From positions 1,700,501-1,764,500 of the forward strand of contig NZ_CP073745.1 of the NCBI RefSeq assembly GCF_024397975.1: 64,000 nucleotides of DNA, in the 5' to 3' direction. The notes below the pieces were generated by a model that was given only the letters and a program-made list of their open reading frames with translations, did not search any database and had not been told where the DNA came from. Position 1 is the stretch's first letter. Every line of letters begins with the position of its first letter. Shown piece by piece: positions 26,887 to 34,805 of the stretch. Made by a program: the position numbers and the translations under genes. The stretch is from Bacterioplanoides sp. SCSIO 12839 (GTDB lineage Bacteria; Pseudomonadota; Gammaproteobacteria; Pseudomonadales; Oceanobacteraceae).

Positions 26887-27108
26887 ATGATCCGCTTTCG
26901 CCTGAAAGAATTGATTGCCAATAAAGAGTTTGAAGAAGGGCGTAAAGTAACTTTGGAGGAGGTTGCTCAGGGGACAGGAATCCATCGTACGACACTGTCT
27001 AAAATTGCAAACCAAAGAGGGTATACGACTAATACAGATGTTCTGGATAGGTTGTGCACATACTTTGGGGTGAGCCTTGATAAAGTTGCAGAGCATTTAC
27101 AGCCCTAG
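26887..27108 (+). CDS. XRE-family helix-turn-helix regulator
   Basis: The 73-residue protein has one Cro/C1-type HTH (KVTLEEVAQGTGIHRTTLSK, then IANQRG). GGAG lies 10 bases before the ATG. It is divergent from the second recombinase and precedes the 1-kb repeat region and the AAA/helicase operon, so it may control either. This YdaS/Xre-like small regulator type is common in islands. Confidence 0.85.
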   Translation: MIRFRLKELIANKEFEEGRKVTLEEVAQGTGIHRTTLSKIANQRGYTTNTDVLDRLCTYFGVSLDKVAEHLQP

Positions 27109-27190
27109 TGATATTGAATGGGTAGTGATATTGAATTGTGAAAGCCCGTAGTGGTGAAATAAGCCCTCTAGCGTAATAGCACAAGAGGGC

Positions 27191-27270
27191 GCGCGTTTCC
27201 TAGCGTTTCCCAGCGTTTCCCAGCGTTTCCCAGCGTTTCCCAGCGTTTCCCAGCGTTTCCCAGCGTTTCC
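27191..27270 (+). repeat. Eight tandem copies of a 10-bp unit, consensus CAGCGTTTCC
   Basis: The first two copies vary at one or two bases (GCGCGTTTCC, TAGCGTTTCC), and the next six are identical CAGCGTTTCC. The period of 10 bases is close to one helical turn. There are no spacers, so it is not a CRISPR. It could be a protein-binding array or a slippage-prone tract. Confidence 0.92.
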
Positions 27271-27589
27271 CCGTCAGAGTTCCCTTGAAAACACTCCCCG
27301 AGATGGCTCTATTTGATGACTTTCTCAATGTCCCTGGCGACTCTGATCAGATTTTTCTGTGTTCTGGTGGTTTGTCCAGAGAGTGAGGGCGAGAGTAGGA
27401 GGGGCAGGTTTGGTTTGTTATTCATCGGGGTGTGTTAACCGGTTGTAGTTCAAGTTATTGTTCTAAATTTGTTAATAATAATCCGTGGGTAATTCAATTT
27501 AAGGGTGCTGATGGCCTATTTTTTCGTTTACTGACAATTTAGCTGGCCTTTTGGTCAGCTTTCTATCTCCTGACCCCTTCTCCAGATGT

Positions 27590-27967
27590 CCGTTCACAGC
27601 GGAAAAAATTCGTGAACGGCGTGTTCACGGGCCGTTCACAGGTTGTGAACGGAAATTTTCCCAAATTTTCGTTCTATCTTCCGACCCCTTCTCCCGTGAA
27701 CGGAATGGGAAACGCTCGTGTGAACGGGAAACGTGGAAACGTTTCCGGTGAATTTTTTACTGTGAACGGGAGGGGTTTTGGTAACGCATTGAAAAATAAG
27801 ACAAAATTCATAAATTCATCAGAGAGTCACAATTTGTATGGGCTCAAATGAATTGTTTTTTGGGGGGTGTACACGGCAGAGGGGGTGCAAAGATGATATT
27901 ACTTACTCTAACGGAAGAAGGGGTCGGAAGATGCAACGCGTTTCCCGTTCACAGAATCTGTGAACGG
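27590..27967. repeat. Family of GTGAACGG inverted repeats forming hairpins
   Basis: CCGTTCAC or GTGAACGG occurs at 27590, 27612, 27632, 27645, 27696, 27720, 27762, 27945 and 27960. Perfect hairpins form at 27611-27629 (7-base arms), 27632-27652 (9-base arms, 3-base loop) and 27945-27967 (10-base arms CCGTTCACAG/CTGTGAACGG, 3-base loop). The companion element ATCTTCCGACCCCTTCT lies at 27676-27692 and exactly inverted at 27916-27932, with a diverged copy near 27565. The region looks like a repeated module of one operator or RNA element. Confidence 0.85.
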
Positions 27968-28185
27968 TGAAAAATACGCTGTTTTTGGTTGTTTTGTGAG
28001 CGATTTTTGAGGGTTATGGGTGAGTGTGCATTTGCGGCGATTGTTGCGTGAGTGATTATATTTAATCGTTAATTTTATCAGTTTGATGCGTTAGTATGGC
28101 CGCCATCCTGGTAGATAGCAGGTTAGCTGCAAAATTAATAAGCCCTGAAAACGCTCAGGGTATGGAGCCTTAAAAAGGATTTATC

Positions 28186-29790
28186 GTGTCGTTTCTCGAA
28201 AGTTTCAAAGTCAATGTGCAGTCGTCAGCTGCGTTGTTGCAAATTATTAGCCATGAAACGTTGCGTATTCGTGCTTGCTGTATACAAACAGTCAATGAGC
28301 TAGAACGCGATCTATACGTCTGGAGCGCGTCAGATGGCCTTCGTAAGTACATTGCCCAGGGTGGAGCATTTGAGACCGCTGATGGGGATCAGGGGCAGCC
28401 TCATGAGGTTTTAGAGTGGTTGTTGGAATACAGTCGTGGCGACAACCAAGAATTCCTCTTGTTGCTTGAAGATTTCCACCCTTTTCTGACAGTGGCAGAT
28501 CATCAGCTGATCAGTCGGTTACGCAGTTTTGCTATCGCAGTTGCCAGTCGCGAGATTACTGGCTGTACCTTGGTATTGTCTCAACCTATGCATTGCCTAC
28601 CACCTGAGTTGGAGAAAGAAACTCAGGTGATGGAAATGCCATTGCCAGATGCCGAAGATCTAAGAAAGATCATGAAGCAAGCTCAACAGCGCTATGACAT
28701 TGCTGATAGTGATTACGATGAGTCTGATTCCTTAATTGAGGCAGCATTAGGGCTCTCAACGACTGAAGCACAAATGGCGTTCTCAAAGGCTGCCTGTCAG
28801 TTCAAACGCTTGAAAAGAACAGAAATCCCATTTGTCGTGAAAGAAAAAGAGCAGGTGATTCGCAAAAGTGGCCATCTGGAGTATTTTCATCCGCAAGCAA
28901 CACTGGATGATATTGGCGGTTTGGATAATTTGAAGGCTTGGCTGAACCGGCGTCGTAAAGCATTTACTCCAGAAGCAAAAGAGTATGGGCTGGAGACACC
29001 GCGAGGCGTTTTGTTACTGGGGCTGCCCGGTTCGGGCAAGAGTCTTGCGGCTAAAGCCGTAGCCAATGCTTGGCAACTACCCTTACTTCGCTTGGATATG
29101 GGGAAGATTTACGGCGGAATTGTTGGCCAGTCTGAGGCTAATATTCGTGCAGCTCTGCAGACTGCCGAAGCATTAGCACCGAGTATCTTATGGATTGATG
29201 AAATTGAAAAAGGTCTGTCTGGGATGCAGAGCTCTGGTTCAACGGACGGTGGAACCACGTCTCGTGTGCTGGGAACTTTTCTGACCTGGATGCAAGAAAA
29301 GGACAAGCCGGTGTTTGTGGTTGCTACAGCCAACCATATTGACCAACTACCTCCAGAGTTACTGCGTAAAGGCCGAGTTGATGAAATCTTCTTTGTTGAT
29401 TTACCAGTACTGCCGGACCGCAAGGAAATATTGTCCATTCACCTAAAGCGACGTGACCGTTTTGACGATTTCACCGCAGACGAGATAGAGGAGTTGGCAG
29501 TAGCCAGTAAAGGCTATACCGGAGCAGAGCTCGAAGAAGCCGTAAAAGAGGCGATGTTTCTCGCTTTTGATGAGCAAGAGCAGCTCGCTAAGGAACATAT
29601 TCTTAAAGCATTAGCTGCCACTGCGCCATTATCCCAGACCATGGAAGAAGTCATATCCGCCACGCGAGCCTGGGCGAAAGGGCGTGCGGTATTGGCAAGT
29701 TCTTCGTCGCCAGAACCTATCGAACCATCTAAGGATAAAAAGCCCCGTCTAAAACAAGAAGGCGAAAACCCATTTATACCAAGTAAGTAG
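28186..29790 (+). CDS. AAA ATPase of the Ycf46-like type
   Basis: The 534-residue protein starts at a GTG preceded by AAAAAGGA. An N-terminal half (about 1-220) resembles a degenerate ATPase with LLLLEDFHPFL near residue 92, as in cyanobacterial and plastid Ycf46. A full AAA module follows: DDIGGLDNLKAWL, Walker A GLPGSGKS at 279-286, Walker B ILWIDEIEKG near 334-343, and a sensor/arginine-finger segment TANHIDQLPPELLRKGRVDE. The basic C-terminal tail looks disordered. It is the first gene of a seven-gene operon and its ATPase probably remodels a partner. The Ycf46 assignment is by recognition only, but DUF2997 and Ycf35-like genes in the same operon support it. Confidence 0.85.
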   Translation: MSFLESFKVNVQSSAALLQIISHETLRIRACCIQTVNELERDLYVWSASDGLRKYIAQGGAFETADGDQGQPHEVLEWLLEYSRGDNQEFLLLLEDFHPFLTVADHQLISRLRSFAIAVASREITGCTLVLSQPMHCLPPELEKETQVMEMPLPDAEDLRKIMKQAQQRYDIADSDYDESDSLIEAALGLSTTEAQMAFSKAACQFKRLKRTEIPFVVKEKEQVIRKSGHLEYFHPQATLDDIGGLDNLKAWLNRRRKAFTPEAKEYGLETPRGVLLLGLPGSGKSLAAKAVANAWQLPLLRLDMGKIYGGIVGQSEANIRAALQTAEALAPSILWIDEIEKGLSGMQSSGSTDGGTTSRVLGTFLTWMQEKDKPVFVVATANHIDQLPPELLRKGRVDEIFFVDLPVLPDRKEILSIHLKRRDRFDDFTADEIEELAVASKGYTGAELEEAVKEAMFLAFDEQEQLAKEHILKALAATAPLSQTMEEVISATRAWAKGRAVLASSSSPEPIEPSKDKKPRLKQEGENPFIPSK

Positions 29791-29796
29791 TTGTAT

Positions 29797-32700
29797 ATGG
29801 ACAATCCGTTTTTTACCGCACTGGAAGGCAGTGCTTTTGATGCATCCGAACTGGCCAATCAAACTATCAAGGTTTTGACTCCTTTTCGGCACTATTTAGA
29901 AAACAGCATCAAAGCACTTGAAAGCAAAGAGGTTAGTTGTCTTTGGAAGCCACTTGCTAATAAGTCTTATCGGTTAATACCAACCACAAGTGTCTGGAAA
30001 GTCACACCGATTAGTGAAATTGTCCTTTCTTGTGAGAAGCAAGGTTGGTTTGAAATTATATCGGTTGATGGTGAAGTTCCGGATCAAACTGAGTTTATGC
30101 CCGAGCTGGAAGACCCAGTAATTGCTGGTAAAGGCAGTGAACGGCTGAAGTTCGAAATCGGAGGAGAAGGTTTCCGGAAAGAAGATGGGAGGTTTGAAAT
30201 ATATCTTCCAGATTTGGCCGATCATAGAGTGATCCAATGGAGTGGTTATCAGCTAGAAGTCCGCCCCTTGGTTACCAATCTGAGCGATATAACAAGCGTT
30301 GAGGTTGATGGTCATTCCTGCAAAGTGACTGGAGTGCGTGATCAACAACTGACCGTTGAGGGTTATATCTCAGCGAATAGCCGCGTGACAATTGATGGCC
30401 AGGCAGCGGTTCATACTGTTTCTATTTCTATAAGAGAATCAGATGTTGAGCGGCTCTCTCATCGCAAAGACGGCAATGGTTGGCTTGTATTTAGTAAAAA
30501 CAAGCCGAAGCTCACTCATTGCGAAATCTCTGATGTAACGGCAAGGCAGCTGGGTACCATCACTGTGGATTACCTGAAATCTGATAATGGCAAATTACAA
30601 AAGGAAGACTGGTCGCTCATAGCTGACCAGGATCGGTTTAGGCTCGAAGCTTTGGGTACAGCGTCTCTAAACGAGGATCAGCTGCTAACGAGTTCACGAT
30701 TGCCGGGATTATGCTTCAAGGTCGAGCCTCGCGGAATAGAAGAAAAATGGATACAGCTGATAGAGAAGGAAACTGCTGGAGATGAGAGTGGCAGATCTGA
30801 CCTGGATTACTTTTTTGGCGATAATCAAAACATCAAAATCTTAGACTCAAGTCAGAGAAAGCATGATGACGGCTATAGGGTGGTGAAGGCCAAGCCAGAA
30901 GAACGACAATTGTTGCTTGCCAGAAATGTGAAAGGGAAAAAAAATTGGAAAAGTGAATATCCTTCTGCGAATAAGAAAAATGAACTGCGTGTGAGCGTCG
31001 ATACCAGTCAACTAAAACGCCAGAAAGAGGCGATTAATCAACTGATGAGTCGGCCTAAACTGGGTTATGCGCCATTGATCCAGTTACTGCAAGATAGAAA
31101 ATCAACGGCATGGGAGTCTTTTGAACCTAGGCCTGAAGGTGAAATTAAATGGCGTGTGCTGACGGATCCAAATTTTGATGGTTGTAACCGACAGCGAGAA
31201 TTTGTGGCAAAGGCTTTGGTTACACCAGACTTTGCGATACTCGATGGTCCGCCGGGTACCGGTAAGACCACAACCATTCTTGAACTGATTATGCAGTTGG
31301 TCTTAGATGGAAAACGAGTGTTGTTATCGGCCTCAACGCATGCTGCCATTAATAACGTATTAGAACGTATCAAAGAAAATAATGAGCTTTCGAGCCGTAT
31401 CTTTCCTCTTAGAGTAGGGAATGAGAATAACGCAATTGGTGTTGAGGAATATCAATTCGATAATGTGCTCGAGACGCTACAAAAGGCTGCGGGTTGTCAG
31501 CAGATCAGTAAGCAATTAATGGTTGATTCATCCAATCTAGTGTGTGGCACAACCATTGGCATTCTGCGGCTCTTTAATGACCGTGACATTACGTTGGATC
31601 GGGGAGAGCCACCCTTTGACGTGATGATTATTGATGAGTGCAGCAAAACGACGTTTCAGGAATTCCTGGTTCCAGCACGCTTTGCAAAGCGCTGGGTTTT
31701 GGTCGGTGATGTTAAACAGCTTTCTCCTTTTACCGATAGAGAGCAGATTATTGCCAATCTTGATGATTTAATGCTGAAACCTCCGCGTGGGAAAGCCCCC
31801 GCCGAGACACTGCCTAAAGAGGTTCAACAAGCTTGTTTTTTACTTGAAGAGCTAAGAGGACATAGAAACAAGCCTTATCAGCAGCCTATGCTTGTGCCGG
31901 TTACATCTTCTACGTTGTCAGCGTTAAATCATGAAGTTAGAGCGCGTTTAAAGGATTCTGAGCTTAATGCGGGGCTAGAGAATATTTTATTGATTGGTCA
32001 GCGCCAAAGAAGAAAATCAGGAGAAGAGCTTTATATCGATGTGAATGAGGTAGAGCAATCCCCGAAAGCTCTTTACCAATCAAATTTATGCTTTGTAGAC
32101 GAAAATGTGTTGTCGATTATCCAGTCCCTGATTCCCGATGATATGTTAGTTGTGCATCCGAACTGGTCGGGCACCTGCCAAGCATTTCAGCATCGATTAA
32201 GGGGAGCTGATACCCAAAAGCCATTCAGTGTAAAAACGAGTGACTACTCGAATACCGTTGACATACACAATCAGCTACTTGACCGTTTAAATACTACGAA
32301 ATGGTCTGAAGAGGTATGTTGGCGCTTGGAGCGCGAATATTGGCTCCGGCTCTCCAAAAACTATGATAAAAAAACGCGGACTATCTCCAATACGCTAAAA
32401 AGACTGTTCCCTAAATCAATTGACGCCGACGGTCGCATTCATATTCTCAAGGATATCGCTTTTCCTTCCATTCTTGAGGCGTTATCGGGTGATGGTTTAG
32501 CCAAGAGAAGAAAGGACGAACCAACAACGCTGAATCAGGGGTTATCTGATGTTGAAAAACAACAGCGTCACTCGACTTTAAACTATCAGCATCGTATGCA
32601 TCCCGATATCTCGGGGTTCCCAAGGCAACAATTCTACAAGAAGGGAGAGCTGTCGGATGGCAGTAGAACGGAGGCTGATCGTGCCTGGGGCTACTCTCGA

Positions 32701-33198
32701 TTTCGTAAACGAAATATCTGGCTGGATGTATCCGGAAGTACTTACCGCAATGCCAATGATAAGGAAGTAAAGTCTGTTATTAGAGAGCTAAAGGCCTTTT
32801 GTGATTGGGCCGAAGGCAAAAAGAAAAACGATAAACAGGAGCCCTATGATGTTGCGATACTCACTTTCTACAAGGGGCAGGAAAAAGCGCTGAGAGAAGC
32901 ACTTCAGCAGCTACCGGGAAACAAATCACGCTACGCAAGGTTTGTGTACAAGGGTATCGCTATCAAACTGGCGACGGTTGATTACTTCCAGGGCCAGGAA
33001 GCCGATGTTGTATTTTTATCCATGGTAAACACTAAGCGAGACGGCTTTATGGATTCACCGAACCGATTAAATGTATCCATAACCCGGGCTCGTTACCAAA
33101 TGGTCGTCGTTGGCCATCATAAATATTTCAGAGAAAAATCGTGGACCGAAGAGCTGCGTGAATTAGCCAAGTCTGCTCAAGTGGAATGCAGTAAATGA
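29797..33198 (+). CDS. UPF1/Dna2-type superfamily 1 helicase
   Basis: The 1133-residue protein has an N-terminal part of about 400 residues with no recognised domain, possibly OB-like or beta-rich. The SF1 core has Walker A GPPGTGKT at 484-491, motif II VMIIDECSKTTF at 609-620 and GDVKQLSPF (motif III). The C-terminal half has YQHRMHPDISGFPRQQFY (motif IV region), VDYFQGQEADVVFLS (motif V) and RLNVSITRAR (motif VI). This is the SF1B 5'-3' helicase group of UPF1, Dna2 and many defence systems. I chose the ATG at 29797; the frame also has a TTG two codons earlier. It begins 6 bases after the AAA gene and overlaps the next start. Confidence 0.92.
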   Translation: MDNPFFTALEGSAFDASELANQTIKVLTPFRHYLENSIKALESKEVSCLWKPLANKSYRLIPTTSVWKVTPISEIVLSCEKQGWFEIISVDGEVPDQTEFMPELEDPVIAGKGSERLKFEIGGEGFRKEDGRFEIYLPDLADHRVIQWSGYQLEVRPLVTNLSDITSVEVDGHSCKVTGVRDQQLTVEGYISANSRVTIDGQAAVHTVSISIRESDVERLSHRKDGNGWLVFSKNKPKLTHCEISDVTARQLGTITVDYLKSDNGKLQKEDWSLIADQDRFRLEALGTASLNEDQLLTSSRLPGLCFKVEPRGIEEKWIQLIEKETAGDESGRSDLDYFFGDNQNIKILDSSQRKHDDGYRVVKAKPEERQLLLARNVKGKKNWKSEYPSANKKNELRVSVDTSQLKRQKEAINQLMSRPKLGYAPLIQLLQDRKSTAWESFEPRPEGEIKWRVLTDPNFDGCNRQREFVAKALVTPDFAILDGPPGTGKTTTILELIMQLVLDGKRVLLSASTHAAINNVLERIKENNELSSRIFPLRVGNENNAIGVEEYQFDNVLETLQKAAGCQQISKQLMVDSSNLVCGTTIGILRLFNDRDITLDRGEPPFDVMIIDECSKTTFQEFLVPARFAKRWVLVGDVKQLSPFTDREQIIANLDDLMLKPPRGKAPAETLPKEVQQACFLLEELRGHRNKPYQQPMLVPVTSSTLSALNHEVRARLKDSELNAGLENILLIGQRQRRKSGEELYIDVNEVEQSPKALYQSNLCFVDENVLSIIQSLIPDDMLVVHPNWSGTCQAFQHRLRGADTQKPFSVKTSDYSNTVDIHNQLLDRLNTTKWSEEVCWRLEREYWLRLSKNYDKKTRTISNTLKRLFPKSIDADGRIHILKDIAFPSILEALSGDGLAKRRKDEPTTLNQGLSDVEKQQRHSTLNYQHRMHPDISGFPRQQFYKKGELSDGSRTEADRAWGYSRFRKRNIWLDVSGSTYRNANDKEVKSVIRELKAFCDWAEGKKKNDKQEPYDVAILTFYKGQEKALREALQQLPGNKSRYARFVYKGIAIKLATVDYFQGQEADVVFLSMVNTKRDGFMDSPNRLNVSITRARYQMVVVGHHKYFREKSWTEELRELAKSAQVECSK

Positions 33199-34805
33199 GT
33201 AAAAAGAAATCAAATCAGCTGAAATTAAGCTTAAAACGCAATATTGAGCTGCGCCGCTATCCTGTTATCGCAAAAATAACGTTTCAGCATGAGCGTCTAG
33301 ATTTAGTCTCTTTGTTGAAAGTCGTAGAGAACAAACACGAAACTCTACCCGAAAGGCTTAAATCTTATTTGTCGCGTGAATCATTGTGGGATAGTGATTC
33401 TGGACTCCTAACCGAAACAGGGCTGCAAGTTAAAGCTACTGGCATGTATGAAATCACTGAGCGGGGTCTCTACCATATTTGGTACACCAATGATGATCCT
33501 CTGCTGAAAAAAAGGCCAGTTTGTATACAACGAGATACCGCCTTCTTTGAGCCTGAAAAAACAGAAGTTTGGTTAAAAGGTAACGATGCCATTAGGAATG
33601 GATTTCATGTTGATGGCAACCTTAATGTTGAGGTCATTGACGAGGAGTTTAATGGCCGAAAAACCGAACAGCGCAAAACCAATTTAGAGCTAGTAAAGTT
33701 GGAGCCTGAGGTTATTTGCTCTCCCAAAGGAGACGCCGATGCCGAGCTAAACTGGTCTCTCTCTCGATCAAACTCTCAAATTAAGCTTGCAGGTCAGTTG
33801 GATGTGTTGCTATTCGGCAATAGCAACAAAGACAGAGAGCGACCTGAGGCGTTTGAATTAAGCATTGATGGATTCCAGGATGAATTCGATCCGATAATGG
33901 ATTTTATTGCTGAAGAGTTTGATGGTAGCTGGCGAAGTGATCTTCAACGGTTAATGCTGGGATTAGAAGAGGCTCAGGCACGCCAGGCTTCAACGAATAA
34001 CTTCCAAATTTCCAATTTTTATATTGACGATATAACGACTTCAATAGGCGATTTTAAGCGGGTGTCCGGTGAGCGTCTTCCAGTCATGCCGCTAGACCAG
34101 ACAGATGCCGAGCAGTGGCAGAAATGTTGGTTGGATAGATTCTATGAGACCTCTTACCAGCCAACTGAAAAGGCAATTCAGCGGCAGGCACAATGGTTGG
34201 ATCATCCAGCGTTACATGACTATGAGTTAAATCTTAAAACGGGTACGAGCTTAGTGAATTGTTTTAGTCGAGAGCAGGAGCCTGCTGCGTTTTGGCATGT
34301 GGCTGCCATGGCGGATTTAACCCCAGCCAAAAGTAAGAAGTTACGTCTGCCCATTAGCTTAGTTAATGAGGATGAGCTGGATCTTTATCAATTGATACGG
34401 AAATTGACGGATGACGATGACATACGACAACTCATTTATTCAGACCGTTATGTCCACACCGGTAGACAAGGGAGAAATCTGGCATCGGTAGCTGATTGTC
34501 TTGATGGCGCTGAAGGTTTGTTGTTAACCCTGGAGTCAAAGCACGGAAAAGACGTGACCCTACCTGATAATTGGCAACGAAAAACACTGCGAAAAGATCA
34601 TGACAATCATGGCCGCTACTGGATATTTATTGGCTCCGAGCATAATTACTACTGGGAATGCAGTAGTGGCCTAGATTTTATGCTGGAGAGGGATGGTGGT
34701 TTTGTTATTGCTGGTACACCGGGTTTCACTCCTAAAGAAGAGAATGAGCTTCCTCAATACTTAAAAAAAGCCATTGAAGAAGCCCAGTCCATGGAGGTTG
34801 CGTGA
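33195..34805 (+). CDS. Operon protein of unknown family
   Basis: The 536-residue protein has a basic start (MSKKKSNQLKLSLKRNIELR), no signal peptide and no membrane segment. I recognise no catalytic or binding motif. Its ATG overlaps the helicase stop (ATGA), and the next gene overlaps its stop by one base, so it belongs firmly to the operon. It is likely a structural or recognition component. Sequence comparison with BREX or DISARM accessory proteins is not convincing by eye. Confidence 0.8.
   Translation: MSKKKSNQLKLSLKRNIELRRYPVIAKITFQHERLDLVSLLKVVENKHETLPERLKSYLSRESLWDSDSGLLTETGLQVKATGMYEITERGLYHIWYTNDDPLLKKRPVCIQRDTAFFEPEKTEVWLKGNDAIRNGFHVDGNLNVEVIDEEFNGRKTEQRKTNLELVKLEPEVICSPKGDADAELNWSLSRSNSQIKLAGQLDVLLFGNSNKDRERPEAFELSIDGFQDEFDPIMDFIAEEFDGSWRSDLQRLMLGLEEAQARQASTNNFQISNFYIDDITTSIGDFKRVSGERLPVMPLDQTDAEQWQKCWLDRFYETSYQPTEKAIQRQAQWLDHPALHDYELNLKTGTSLVNCFSREQEPAAFWHVAAMADLTPAKSKKLRLPISLVNEDELDLYQLIRKLTDDDDIRQLIYSDRYVHTGRQGRNLASVADCLDGAEGLLLTLESKHGKDVTLPDNWQRKTLRKDHDNHGRYWIFIGSEHNYYWECSSGLDFMLERDGGFVIAGTPGFTPKEENELPQYLKKAIEEAQSMEVA

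Larger units (their letters stand above)
27109..28185. other. 1.08-kb non-coding repeat-rich region upstream of the AAA/helicase operon
   Basis: I see no credible gene here. ORFs of 60-80 codons exist only because the repeats avoid stops. The region holds an eight-copy 10-bp tandem repeat (27191-27270), about nine copies of GTGAACGG or its complement in at least four hairpins (27590-27967), and three copies of a GACCCCTTCT element. A further hairpin (CCCTGA/TCAGGG at 28143-28160) lies just before the operon's GTG start. The two repeat families share sequence: the unit AGCGTTTCCC recurs in reverse at 27707-27716. A regulatory array, an untranslated RNA or an origin-like region are possible. 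Confidence 0.6.

Noticed and set aside
27191-27270. Tandem repeat as a CRISPR array
   Set aside because: The 10-bp units are adjacent with no spacers, and no cas genes are present in the window.
27551-27851. Overlapping ORFs of 66 and 79 codons in the repeat region
   Set aside because: They are read through the repeats, lack ribosome sites and give repetitive, low-quality protein sequence.
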